NCBI RefSeq assembly: GCF_901933205.1
Contig: NC_044572.1
Coordinates: forward strand, 27,490,501 to 27,554,500
Reading direction: 5' to 3'
DNA: 64,000 nt
Source: Camarhynchus parvulus
Lineage: Eukaryota; Chordata; Aves; Passeriformes; Thraupidae
Below are positions 10,816 through 23,480 of this stretch, piece by piece. The position numbers and the translations under genes are program-made. The notes beneath the pieces were generated by a model. That model was not told the DNA's origin and made no database searches. It saw only the letters and a list, made by a program, of their open reading frames with translations. The first letter of the stretch is position 1. Each line of letters starts with the position of its first letter.

Positions 10816-13075
10816 CCAAGTTCTAAGGGTAAATATTTGACATGCAACATGTTGTTATAATAAATGTCAACAAAAATAAATAAAAGGCTATATCCTTGAA
10901 AGATGATGTAGTTTTTCTGTTATTAAAAATTGAAATATTCACCCAGTTCAACATGAAATTCACAAGCCAGAGGTTAAAAAATCCTACACTTTTAAAGGTT
11001 TTGTAAGATCTCCCGTCATACACACTGTAAATTGACTTACCACATAAGAACAAAAGAAAAAGCAATTCAGAAAAAAACCTGCAGCTATTTATCAAAGAAA
11101 ACTTGTCTATCTGCAGACACTTGATCACACAGAAGACATTTCCTCTGACTGAGGATGTCTCTGTCCTATGAAGAAATTGGGGCCAAGCCACACAATCCTC
11201 ATTCACCTGAATGACCCCAGTACAAGACTATTTCTGTGAGTAAAGCTGTTGAAGACGCTAGGCTGAGCCTTTACTATTTTCAAAGCAGGTTAACAGCATC
11301 ATTTTGGTACTGTGCAGGAATAAGCGTAATGAACTATGGCAGATACAAATTATTTACAACATCTTCTTATTGAATGACTGGAAGGAATATGTGGCCAGAT
11401 CTTATTACTGATTCCCATGAGCTTTAAAACTCTCATTGCCTTCCACACAATTTTCATCTGTTCATCCAACATTAACTTCAGTACCAGTTTGGGAATGGGC
11501 TGAAGATAGGCTATACACTCAGCCTCTGCTCCTCATTGTCTCTTTTTTAAGTGAACACTGTGTCTGAACAGTTCACTTGTAGTTCTAAAACCCTGAGAAT
11601 GAGCACTAGCCAGCTGAAAATAGCCATAGCAGCTGGCAGATTTAGCCCATGGAAAATCCCCCACATTTTTTGCAAATTAAGTTTGAATTATAGTTGCCAA
11701 GAACTATCTAGCTATCCAGAAAAAATAATGCATATTAAATATAAACACATTTCAGTTTCCATTTCAGCAAGACTGCACTACTTTATCTCACCAGCCTTCC
11801 ACAAATTACATAATATTGCTGTATTTCATTTGGGTGTATTTACACTGAGTTGGGAGATGCCATTTCCTCAAAACACCACTTGAACACCTGCCATTTTTTA
11901 AAAAAAAAGACTGCAGAAAATCTTCAATTAGAGCAGAGATACAGAAAACACTCATAATTGAAATAAATTGCTCATCTTGCAAACTATGAATTTCTACCTT
12001 ACCATGTCATTACACCTTGTGTACGGTTTGTGTGTTCAATGAAAAAATCCCTCTTTCTAAAGATCAGGTTGTTACTGTGCCCCAGATGACAAATTTGCCC
12101 ACTTGGGACTCCATCACATCTCCATTCATCAACAGTCAAAAAACCCACATCGTACCTAAAAAAAATGCTTTTTTTTACAAAAAACATCAAAACATCTTCA
12201 ATCCAATTCAAAGGCAGGTTTACACTATTGAAAATTGTAAGAATCTCAGTCTTGATGCAGTAAATACTGCCCTTGGAAATGTAAATATGAACAAAAACTG
12301 TTATGTGACTGTGCTAACTGGACAAAAAATATGTTCTTTCATTAGATTATAAATACGTTGTTTTTAGAACTGAATACAAAACAATGATGAGATGCCCAGA
12401 TAGGCTCATGTAGTAAATTGCATTATTTTGCTCATCCTGTGAAGTACTAAAACATTTTATTAAATCATTACAGGTGAGTACCAACAAACTACATTTATGA
12501 AACCCTTTGAGCAGACTGCTGCTCAGTAATTCTGTGTTCAGGTGCATGTTAACACAGAGCTCTTAGTGATGTATTTGACCCTCCCTCTTATCTACATTAG
12601 GCTGATTTATTAAGTTTAAAGACAAAATAACCTGCTTAGAGAAAAAGACTGCAAGGAAAAAAAGAAGCGTAAATTTTCATTCTACTGCACACTTCTTTAC
12701 ATGACTATGACAGGGTCTAAAAGGGAACCACAGCTTTGAGGCAAGGATCTGTTTAGGCTTTGTCCCAAGTGAGCGTCATCAAAAAACTAAAGTGCTTCCA
12801 CACTTGACCAAACCAAATTTCATTCACGCAGAAATTTAAAATTTGGGGCAGGGGGCAGGTGTTAAAGCAAAAAACAAAAAACCAAAACACAAATACATAA
12901 TTCTTTCCTGCTCTCTAAGCCTCTTCCCTGCCCTCTAAATCTTCCCTGATTTTAAATGGCAGGAAACTCTTCCATGCTACCTGGCCTCCAGAAATGCCTC
13001 TGGCCCTGCAGTCCTGGCCATGTACTCCCCGCCATAGCCTCCTCTCACTCAAATGGTTTCTCTTTCCTATGCTCA
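10816..13075. other. Non-coding intronic block, nothing recognised
   Basis: AT-rich intron with several chance open frames (127 codons on the minus strand at 10823-11206; 110-111 codons on the plus strand at 11551-11883 and 12017-12352). Their composition is rich in Phe, Ile, Asn and Ser, as expected from translating AT-rich DNA. A-rich runs occur at 11899-11908 and 12858-12895. No repeat family is identified. Confidence 0.5.
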
Positions 13076-13208
13076 GGACCACAGGATATTCTTAGTTGGA
13101 CGGGACCCACAAGGATCATCAAGTCCAACTCTTCCGTGAATGGTCTATATGGGGATCAAGCCCACAGCCTTGGTGTTATCAGCACCATGCTCGAATCAAC
13201 TGCTTGTT
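13076..13208 (-). mobile_element. tRNA-Ile/CR1-X SINE (TguSINE1-like), minus strand
   Basis: The element reads 5' to 3' on the minus strand. The head, 13141-13206 on the plus strand, is the reverse complement of a tRNA-Ile-like sequence: GGGGATCAAG and CCTTGGTGTTATCAGCACCA match the T-arm and anticodon arm, with roughly three quarters of about 60 positions agreeing by eye with the vertebrate tRNA-Ile I remember. The tail, 13080-13130, carries GATATT, AGTTGGACGGGACCCACAAG and GATCATCAAGTCCAACTC, the CR1-X 3' end in reverse. A fusion of this kind is the structure of TguSINE1, a CR1-mobilised SINE described in passerine birds. Many differences are CpG-type decay, so this copy is old and its B box is degraded. 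It is not a functional tRNA gene. Confidence 0.8.
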
Positions 13209-16173
13209 TGTGTTTCTTTTAATCTGAAAACCTTTAATCACAAACCTAAAAACCTTTTTTTTTTATCTATGTGATAGAATCAAGGATGAATATTTGGTTT
13301 TTAATGCATGCTCTAATACGTACAGGAACAAAAAAAACCAAAAACAACTGATACTATTCTTCATGACCAGCTACATTTCCCTTTGAGATTATGTAATATA
13401 TAGGAAAAAAAAGAAAAAACATAAAGAAAAAAGACCTCAACCCTAGCACTTCCACACTCAGCAGTCATTAAGAGCAAGAGTATCAAGCTAATTTCCAATT
13501 AATTAATTTCAAAACACCTATGAATATCCAAGCAATTTCAACAGTTTAATTAATTCATCTTATTTAGGATGAAGGAGAATTGATATTTAATTTCTTTCTT
13601 TAGTTTTTAAATAATAAAATATTATAATTTTATGTATTTCTAACTGTATTAATAGAAACTTGCTTTGACCAAAATTATACTGAGAAATACCAATTTTCTT
13701 TTTCTTTTGAAAACAATTTCTGCCATCCACTAACCAATATCCCATTAACCAATATTCCTGTTATTTTTCAGTTGTGTACTTTGAAATCTTCAGTTAAGTT
13801 ACCCACATTTCCCTGTACCCACAAGTCACTGTAGTCAAGCCCTACCACTTGCTGAGGAATGTTGTTGCCATGCATTTGTATGTGAACATCACAAAAAGAG
13901 AGGGAGAGATTTCTCTCCAATTTTCCTTACAACTACCCATCTCTGTCCCAATTATCAAGAGTCTAAAGTAATTCACTTCTAACTTAAGTGGCCCCAAAAA
14001 CATTGCAAGCTCCAAGGTGAGGCATGGTTGTCCTTTTAAATTAATCACAGGAAAACAGGAAAATAAATGTCTCTGAGCTGAGTAAAGGGGCTTTGTGACT
14101 TTTCAAAAAAATTAAAGACATGAATCCTAAAGTATTGCTAATCCACTTTAAAGTTTTGAATGATTCTCAGAATTATGGGAAAATCACAGAGAGGTTACCT
14201 CCGCTATGCTTTTTATATTGTATCATTATTATGGGTAGTACATTTACCACTGTGTTTGTAAATATGAAATTTTGGGGTAAAATTAATTTCACAGAAACTA
14301 AAGTAGCATACATATGCAACTCAGAATGACAGAGTTCAGCAGAACACAGTGCAGAGTCTCACCCACCATTACTTAAAGGCTGCAGGAGGTGGGGGGTGGC
14401 TGCCCTTTCACAAATCTTCAGCTGATGTTAAGCACTAGTAACAACAAGGATGTCTTTAGGAAACCTGTCAAGCCTAATCAAGGCTTCATATAATATTTTA
14501 ATTTGGCCTTTATGAATATTCTTTAGGTTCTCTCTTTCCCAGTGAAGCAGTCTTCACACAGACACTGTGCTGTCCCTGCTGTGTGCTGATCCAGACCCGC
14601 CTTGCCAATGGGATGCACGTGCACTCAAACCATTTCACACTGGGGAAAAAAGGCTGCTGCAGTGAATGCAAAATAGCTTCTCTTTGGATTTGTTCTAAAC
14701 ATACTTAGATGAACAAATCATACTTTGCCTGTAGTGAGCTGAACTTGTTTCATGAAAATACTATCATTTATCCACTCTTTATTTAATCAGTGTTTCACAA
14801 ACGGCAGCTAGAGAAATAAATAGGAAGCTTGCTTCTTTTTGTTCTGTGAGTTGTCACTGAAGTCTTACTGAGTTTAAAATGTCATTGGTAATTCTTTGTC
14901 TTCTAAAGAGATTACTGTAAAATACAATATTAAGATTCCCTCTAAGCTTCTAAAGGATTAAGATTTATTTTTTTAGAGAGCAGGAACATAAGTGAATTAA
15001 CCATTCATGCAAGTTTTTTCTGAAATTTCAGGGACTGATCACAATGGAGTCGAAAACATAAAACTAAACCCCCACTAAAGCACTGACAGTTTTGCAGCTG
15101 AGAACAAAGTAAGCTGTCATTGTATTTATTATAGTATATTTAATACAGTAAATTTTAATACTGTTTCAGGTATTTAAATTATCTCTGTTTTAAAAAGAAC
15201 TTACTTTGAACTCTGATCCAGGACAAATAAGGCTATGTGAAAATCCCTTGAGCTCTTCTCCTCATACAAATACAAAGACAAAATAATTCCCCAACTATCC
15301 TCAAACATGAAACTCAAAACACATCTTAAAGCATTGAGCAAGACATTACTTGCATTTTTAACAAATGAGGGTTGCACTGATTTGAACTGAATTTTGCTGT
15401 ACTTTCCATGAGAATTGGTTTTGACCCATTTTGTGTTACTGGTTTGGTGCCTGTAAGTAGCATTAACAGTTTAATGCCAGGGAGAGAGACTCAGACTGCA
15501 TGAGACAATGAGCAGCTTAGTTTCCAGCATTTTGAGAGGATTGTATTTAATAGGACTATTGAGAGACTGATTAGCAAAAATCTACTTTTTCTAAGTTCAG
15601 AAACAAGCTAACCTTACCTAATATTGGAGACCTCAAATTTCTTTGTATCATGAAAAGGTTCTGAAGAGGGCAAAAAAGGTTAACTGGGTGATACAGGGCT
15701 GAGTCAGAAGAACACAAGTATTACAAGATAGAGTTCAATCCTAAGCAGTAAATCTCAAGAGAGGTCAAAAAGACACAGATCAAGAAGTATTTGAAGGACT
15801 CAGAAAATGACACTGAATGCAAACTGCAGCTCCTGGTAGTGGAGCTGGTCAAAGAGCTGGGTGAACAGCAGGTCACTAAGAATACAGCAACTTCAGAGCT
15901 TTGCCAAAATCACTTGCAGATCTGCTTGGCTGAATTAAAATATAATAAGCACGTCTGTAACTTGGTACAGTATACCTGTATTATTTATATTTGCTTTACA
16001 CAAAGGAAAAACAACCGCTGCTGCAACAAAGTATTTATATCACAGGCAGTAGCTAATTGTGGAAGTCTAGACAGGGAACAATCTCACTGATACAGACACA
16101 CTGCCTGTCACATTAGCAAAAGGTAATACAGCAAAATGCTGTTATTCTGGATCAATTACTGGGAGCTTCTATG

Positions 16174-16207
16174 TTTTTTTTCTTTTTTCTTTTTTTTTTT
16201 TTTTTTT
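16174..16207. repeat. Poly-T tract (A-rich on the gene strand)
   Basis: A run of T interrupted by single C residues, followed by AATACAG. On the plus strand it mimics a polypyrimidine tract plus acceptor, but that is antisense to THSD7A. On the gene strand it is poly-A. It is likely to vary in length. Confidence 0.8.
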
Positions 16208-18870
16208 AATACAGAGTCTGTCATGCTGCCAACACCACATGCTGGCCGCATTTGGACAGACAGATTCTATAATTTATACTACTGGGAGTGCCAGCACAGT
16301 AGAAGAGCACTGATAGACAAAACCTTATTTTTGCATCTTTCCCAGCCATGGCAGGGCTCCCTGGGTGCTGTATGACTTGCTGCCTGCTCTGTTTGCCAGC
16401 AAATTTTCCCCTCCAGGAGTGCTATGGATCACCTTGACTGCCGTTTCTATTTAATGGTTTTGTCTTTCTTGGCTCCTCTTTCAGAGGTTGAAAAGAACAT
16501 GCAAGGCAGTGTCTGCATCAAAGAAAAGAGATTTAGGATATAGAAGAGACATAAAAACAGAAGGGATTCTTAACATAATAAAACATAACACCTGTGATTC
16601 AGAGGAATATAATGAAGTATCAAATAGGCCTACAAATTATTTAACTCTTAGATCCATTTTTCATTTTCTAATAGCATAAGGAAGAGTGTAAGCCTCAATG
16701 CAATTGAAAGAATTTAAGAATCTGAAGAACAAGTTTTTGAAATTTCTCATATTAACAATGAAATATTAAAAAATGTCATCAACAAGTAATGTAAATAAAA
16801 CTAATTTATAAACTCCACATTGTTTCCCCAGCTTTCCAGAGTACTTCAAACAGTGGAATAAAGGCAAATCAAAGCATATCAAACTCAGTATCTTAGTTAC
16901 CTTTTTAGATGTACATATAATTATTAAGGCACTGAATAAAATGTGGGCCCTTTAATTTTTTTTCCTGTACAAATATCCATTGGGAAAATACATTCACACA
17001 TGTTCCTGATACTATTCATGGTATGGTAATTAACATTATCCATCTATTTTCCAATTTCTTTAAAAATCATTAATGTAACACACATGATACAAACCTAGGA
17101 GTAACCATACCCTTTAAAGTTCTGACATCAACATTCCAAAAGGCATAACACATATTCAGTGCTTCCCTAACAGCATTGTCATATTAGAATCTCACAATTA
17201 CTAGAGCCAAATATTTATTTTCCTCCAGAAAGAGAAAGTTAAATTTTGTATGTCAGAAAATTAGTGAGTCTAAGACAAGGTTTTATATTCCCCAACAAAA
17301 GTGTTGAATGCAACATGATTTCCCAGTGTTGATGTGGTTTCTTGTGCTGTAATTCATGGCAGTTTTAACACTACATTTCACTTGGTAGAGAGGTTGTTTG
17401 GCTGCTCTGTGGTTTTTTCTGTGCTTTAATATTGTGACAACTACAATAGAAATTGACTCTTTTTCCCATTTGTTATAAACATAGAAAGGTAGAAAGAGTA
17501 TCTATTTCTACAATACAAAAGAAAAGGAAAGGAAAACAAACATAAAGAAATTAAATGTTCTCAAAAATTTTCTCCTTTTTTTAATATAATGCTAGTTCTT
17601 CATCTGCCCTAGACAGCCATGGCTGAGAACCTAATTCAATACTTATATTAAAAAACCCTCAACCACCTTCTTATACTTGTCACTGTTTAATATTTATTTT
17701 GTTGCTCTGGCTGTACACTTTCAATTTTTAAAATAAACTGCATCAGGATCCACACTTTTCATAACACATTTCTGCCCAAAGTAATTTGACTGTACAGTGG
17801 CGGAACACGCTGGAAATTGCTATCTGCACCGAAGCTATCAAGAGCCTTCAGCTTGCAGAACTAGTGCAACATGTTTTTCTGAAGTATATCCTGGCACATA
17901 AACAAACATGAAAGGTTGACAGCTCACTGTGCAGAACATTTCTGGTTTTGTGCTGTTGTTATCACCTGGAAAGAAATCCTCTCCTTTAGGCTTATAATAA
18001 ACTTAAGCTAATTCCCAAAACATTATTCAGTTTTAAAACAGTTCTTCCTCCAAATTTCTTTAGCACAAATTCCTCTCACTGTTCATTTTCCCTTTACATA
18101 GTATAGCAGTAGCAGACAAAATGAATATTAAATGAACACACAAAAGGAATATTTAATTGAAGCAGCATGGTTTAAAGAAAAACAGAGCTTCTATGTTCTA
18201 CAAAGCAATTACATTGCTTTGAGCTTCTAGTCATGTTGGAATAAATACTTCTGATACTGAATAGAGTTTCTTCTAGCCAACAGTCTGTTTACATATAAAA
18301 CTGGTTCATAAATGTTTCTTAGCTTCATTAGAGGTGGTGTTAAACCATCCTAACATATTCCTCACATTGCTCTCCTTATGTTGCCTCTCTAGTCACGCTG
18401 GTGGCTGAAAAGCAGATAACGCTCTTCTGACAAAATGATGATTCTCATACATAGCAAACACTCTTGCAGGCTTTGTAAGATGGATGAAAGGTTTTATTAA
18501 CCTTTGCTTGTATCTCTGCCACACGTCTGTTTTGGTTTTCTTCTGATCATCCACAGTTGAAAGCTGCTCTGCCTCTCCCCTGTGAGGCAGCTGCACCGAG
18601 TCAGGCCAAAGACCTACCTACCCCAGCAACAAAGAACTGGAGCTTGAAGAGGGTACAGAAATATGGTGAGCAAATATGATGTCTTCCCTGGTACCCACCC
18701 AGCTTCCCATCAATTCCAGCTCACACACCACAGCAGACATGTTGGTACAAACTTTCTCATATAAATAACACTTATACATGGACATCAGATAAAGAAAACC
18801 CATGTGTTCCACCACCTTCTAAGATCAGTTTTAGAACTCATATTAGAAACGCCTAAATTTACTGCTCTTT

Positions 18871-18951
18871 AAATTTCTTGTATTTCTATACATTTTTATC
18901 ATTACATTGCGAGAATGTAATGATAAAAATGTATAGAAATACCAGAAATTT
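18871..18951. repeat. Near-perfect 38-bp inverted repeat with 5-nt loop
   Basis: The left arm 18871-18908 and right arm 18914-18951 are reverse complements with a single mismatch, separated by the loop GCGAG (18909-18913). The arms are AT-rich. The 81-nt whole is the size of a microRNA precursor, but the arms are more perfect than usual for one. No target-site duplication is evident, so a classic MITE is not supported. Confidence 0.95.
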
Positions 18952-21900
18952 AATGATAGAAAGCAAATGGAATGAACCTATTTTTTCCACATACAGTTGG
19001 CAAAGAAAAATGAAACAAAACCCAATCCCATGAACAGCAGGGCCAATGCAAGTAAATCCATGAAAACAGCAGTTACTCCCAATTATTATTCAGACTGTAA
19101 TCATGAGTAAATATTACCATTTTACAATGAAAGCCCTATAATAATGTGTGTAACATAAAACATCACCATGAATTATTCTTATTTGTGTCCCTGTAGACTT
19201 TTACAGCTCCGTCTCTGTCAGAATCTTATTTTAAGAGATAGGTTACTGAGAAAATCAATTCAGAATCCAATGCCTAGTAAAGAGAAGGATTTCATTTGTA
19301 GAGATTAAGATGAAGTTTTCTTCTTGGTTTTGAACAAAGATTCACTGCTTTCTTCCTATAAGCATTTTATATTCATTTTATCTACAAATCTTAAAGCAAA
19401 TTTTAGCTGAAACACTGCTGAGATAACATCTCACAAAACCTGAAAATCTCACTGTCAATGAGTGTTCTCACTAACCATATGAGGAAATGCAGATTTTTGC
19501 ACTAATTTAACTAATAGTGGCTTACCCTCTACTTCTTATCAGAATGAATCCCAGCTAAATCTATTGTAAACACACTACTAGTCCTTGTCATGACACTTCG
19601 GGCATCAGCAGGTGTTGCAGCACCAATTTCTTAGTAATGTTAGGAGAGTTTATTTTTGTGCAGCCTCATGTAATCTAATGATAATTAGTCATATTGAAGA
19701 GGTAACAGAGACTTTAAATCAGATTTAATTTCTATCATAAATAATATCGCATTTCAGTTTGTTAAATGCAATTTTCTTTAGCGCACACAGACTGATGCCT
19801 TAAGAAAAAAAAAAGTATATCTGTTTCAATTTTCATCAAGACCAAGTGAATGCTTTTATTTTTCTGCCTCTGTTTCATTTTCTGCCCTTTGATTTCTTTC
19901 CCTCGTTCATCATAGCCTCCTGCTGTGGTGCTGATGGCCAGAAGTGCTAGTTGTGAGGCTGCAGCAACCACAGGGAACGCCTGTCAGCACAGGCCATCAT
20001 GCTTGTGCCAGCCCAGTGGTTTGTAATTCCAGGCTCTGCTCACATTAGCCAAGGGCAAAAAAGTCAAAAACCTCCTCCACTGAGAAATGAAGAAATTCAC
20101 TTATACAGCTTTTCAGAAACTGGCTACAGCTTTTCAGCTAGGCTACTAGAACCAGAAATCAGAAATTAAATGTAGTATCTTTGCACACTGACTTGCTTAA
20201 AAGGTCAGACTTCCTGCAAGGTATGATGTCAGACAAGGTAGCCAGAAGCTGGTTATAAGAAAACATCACAGTTCAGCTGCTTGAAGTCATAAAGAGATTT
20301 TGGTTCTCAGTCCCACTACTACTAGCCTGCAGGATGATCTATGTACACCACTTCTGTCACCTTGCACTTCTGCTTCTTCAGTGTAAGGCAAGGACAACAA
20401 AATGAATTTTTAAAGCCCATTACAGGTATTAATGAAAACCTGTGTGCAATAAGTAAATAGCAGTAAGACTACATGTTCTGTCATTTTGTCTCTGGAAGCA
20501 CACAGTTTACTCAATATTTTTCCCTGGAGTTTTGTTCTAAATCCCAGTTGTGTTGAAAAGTGTGTTTTAATAAAACAGCAAGAAGCCCAGATGATAAACT
20601 AATACTTTTTCTTACTCTTGACAGAAATCTTATTCATAGAGCACAGCATGTACACTTCTCATCTGTGTCTTCCCTCTGACTCCTTGGCCACAAGAGAGTT
20701 AATACAGATTTTCAAAGATCAAATAAGAAGGTTTCTCATATCTCTGGATTCTTTATAGCATTCTTTGCAACTAATGGAATGAAATAAAATAGCAGATCTG
20801 AACTTAATGAATATCACTTAAATAATGCAATGGACCTGTCATCCTTTTGGCTTTCTTCTAATTCATTGGAGCAAAGAAAGCTTAATGAAATTGCATATAC
20901 AGAAAATTATGCAAAGGGTCAAATGTATATAATTATCTTTATTTACCTTTAAATATTTCATTATTTAAATTGCCTCATTGTTGGGCTGAAATAACAATTC
21001 AGTCATAACTCTTCTGAAGTGCACTAAGACTTTATGTCTTGCTGAGATACATTCTCCCAAGCATATCCTCTGTTCATTTATTATTCATTATCATCTGCAT
21101 TTTGCCAAATTCCTTTGAAATCCATTTTCCATTTAAAATGGCAACTTTCCCTTAAAACTGTGGTGCATTCATCACACAGACATGGTACTCAAAACTCTGT
21201 GAATACAAGGCAACTAAGTCTTGTGGATATGCTCAAAATACAGGTGCCACTGTATATCAGAGAAGAATAGATCTATATTAGTTTTGAAGAAATCTCATGA
21301 GAACCATATGACACCTGTCACTGCAATGTATGCAAAATAAGCAATGTCTTCATCTGACTGCCCTGTAATCAATCATTTTCATTCAGACATAACTGGGAGA
21401 AATAATTAGTTCAAGAAAGTGACTATTACTTAAGTCACTTATTTCCATCTGGAAAATGTGTTGCAAAATTGTATTAAATAAGTGGTTTTGTCTATTTCTG
21501 TGATATTAGAAATATATCTAAAAAAACTCCTTTGTGTAAGTACTTTTCTCAATTTTGGTTTTAAAAATAAGTAATATGAAATATTAGTGAAGGCAGAGTA
21601 TATCATAACATTGACTTTTGAACGGAAATCCCCATTAATCACAGCAGGGACTGCTACTTAAAAATACATGAACTTGAGCTGATGTTATCACACTGATCTA
21701 TCACAAAACCCAAGATGTCTTATTTAAAATGCAATGAATCACTGTTACAGAAAAATTAAATGTACACATGTATTTTAAGGACTGCACCAGAAGAATACTC
21801 TCAGAAATATCTAGGAGATATCTTAAAATTTCTCTCACCCATTAAAGAAACAGAAACACAACACCTAACCTTTGCTTTAGTCTTTTCTCCTAGCAAAAAA

Positions 21901-22954
21901 CCCACTTTCCTTTCCACTGCTAGTACTACTTTTGAATTTTAGAGTTACTTCACAAAGGTTATTTATAAGTAACAGCAAAATCTTTTAGCAGATGCTAAAA
22001 GCTTTTTTGCTCTTTCTCTTGGCAGGTAATGTTTTTCTTTAGCATCATCTTAAACTTTCTGGAGACTTGGAAGGATTTATTTGATTACTGTATTGGGAAG
22101 CCTCCCAGTTAAAAGAAGGTGAGAGGCAAAGGATGTATTAGGAGACTTCACATATGCAAAGCTACACGGTATCAGGGCAAACTGCATGTTTGTCTCCAGA
22201 AAGGCAAAACCAAGAAATTAATTTTTGTCTTTTCTAATAATCTGCTACTTCTTTGAAAACGGTGCTAAAGCAGTGAATTTAGCAGTGAGGAATGTCATTG
22301 ATTACTCCTCTGGTACCACTTTTTGTCCCTATTATTCTCCTGTTAGACCCTCATTCAGCATTCAAGAAACCTGCAAACCTTAGATTTTCATCAGACATTG
22401 TTCAAGTAAAATTTCACATAATATGTACCATGAGGTAATGATCAGATATTTACCAAGGGAATTCTTTCAGGTTTAATTTTTGAAAGAAAAAAAAAAGAAA
22501 TTTTATTTTAAAATTCTGACAATACGTAGATCTGGCAGAATTCTAGCGGAGATCAAAAAAAACTCTACAGGAAAGAGAAATTCTTCCAGAGAATTTAGCA
22601 TAAAGTAAAACATAATAGGCAGTTATAACTACTATTAAAATACGTAGAGAGAGGGAGAAAGGAAATAATCCTTTGGTTTCTTCTCTTCCAGAAAGCCAGC
22701 CACAATTCTAGAAGGTCATCCAGTAAAGATAAACCACACAGTATTTCTTCTACCAAGTATATCTCTAAGTGAAAGGCATGCAAATGCAAGTAATATTCAT
22801 ATTACTACAAGATTTTTAAAGGCCATTATACTTAACAAATAATGCTTTAAATCTGATCCTGACTGTTGCCAAATTCTCACAGTCAGCAGAAACTTAGGGA
22901 CTATTGCATCAGCTGTTGAGATAAACTTGGCAGTACTTAATGTTCCACAAAATA

Positions 22955-23082
22955 GGAAGACCTGAAGGAAGGGTGCAAAGAGAATGGAGCCAGCCTCCTT
23001 TCAGTGGTACCCAGTGACAGGACCAGAAGTAACAGGCACCACCTGAAACACAGGAGGTTCCCCTTGGACATTAGAAGACAAG
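22955..23082 (+). mobile_element. CR1 LINE 3' region, left part (plus strand)
   Basis: It carries GGGTGCAAAGAGAATGGAGC, TCAGTGGTACCCAGTGACAG and GAAACACAGGAGGTTCCCCT, a diagnostic, well-ordered segment of the avian CR1 3' region. The expected continuation (a short block leading to GAGCACTGG) is not adjacent. It resumes about 210 bases later, at about 23297, so this is one CR1 split by an insert. Confidence 0.9.
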
Positions 23083-23296
23083 TTTGGGGTGGAAAAGAGT
23101 TCATTTCCTTCAAAGTTCATAGTAGTTCACACAGGGTTATGTTTTGGATTTGTGCTGAAAATAATGCTGATAATCTAGAGATGCTTTCATTACTACTGAA
23201 CAGTGTTTATACAGAGTCAAAGCCTTTTCTGTCATTACACCATCCTATCAGCAAAGAGACTGGAAGTGCACAAGTTGTTGGGTGGGAAGAAAAGAA
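23083..23296. mobile_element. LTR-like fragment nested in a CR1
   Basis: About 210 bases that interrupt CR1 homology. Its text, including GTTTTGGATTTGTGCTGAAA and ACAGAGTCAAAGCCTTTTCT, resembles a dispersed avian repeat that I associate with endogenous-retrovirus long terminal repeats, although I cannot name the family with certainty. A GAAGA pentamer occurs on both sides (23074-23078 and 23286-23290) and could be a target-site duplication, but terminal TG...CA is not visible, so the copy looks truncated. No viral coding sequence accompanies it. Confidence 0.5.
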
Positions 23297-23480
23297 ATTC
23301 TTTTATTGTGACAGGGACTGAGCACTAGAACAGGCCGTCCAGAGATGACTGGGAGTCTCCATCCGTAGAGATACTTAAAAGCTGTCCTGGACAACTGACT
23401 CTAGGCAGCCCTGCTTGAGCAGGATGGACAATGTGTCCTCTGCTGCTCCCTTCCAACTCACCGGTTCTGTGATTCTGAGA
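23297..23480 (+). mobile_element. CR1 LINE 3' end, right part (plus strand)
   Basis: It resumes with TTTATTGTGACAGGGACTGA and GAGCACTAGAACAGGC, then GGAGTCTCCATCCGTAGAGA and CCCTGCTTGAGCAGG, and ends CCCTTCCAACTCACCGGTTC and TGTGATTCTGAG, the canonical avian CR1 terminus. With the part ending at 23082 it reconstitutes one contiguous CR1 3' end. Confidence 0.92.

Larger units (their letters stand above)
13209..22954. other. Long non-coding intronic block
   Basis: Almost 10 kb of AT-rich intron. It holds a T-rich tract at 16174-16207, a near-perfect hairpin at 18871-18951 (listed separately), a 13-bp direct repeat (TACAGCTTTTCAG) at 20104-20116 and 20125-20137, and a TAACCAATAT direct repeat near 13730-13755. 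I recognise no exon, RNA gene or mobile element. Open frames at 15791-16090 and 16136-16375 show no family features. Confidence 0.5.

Noticed and set aside
10823..11206. A 127-codon minus-strand frame rich in hydrophobic residues, superficially a membrane protein.
   Set aside because: Phe/Leu/Ile/Ser-rich translation is expected from AT-rich intron. No start context, homologue or splice signals are evident.
13141..13208. A tRNA-Ile gene on the minus strand.
   Set aside because: The acceptor stem and B box are degraded and the sequence runs straight into a CR1-X tail. It is the head of a SINE, not a functional tRNA.
16174..16220. A plus-strand polypyrimidine tract followed by AATACAG as a splice acceptor of an antisense gene.
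   Set aside because: It is a homopolymer tract. The open frame after it shows no protein signature and no matching donor or partner exon was found.
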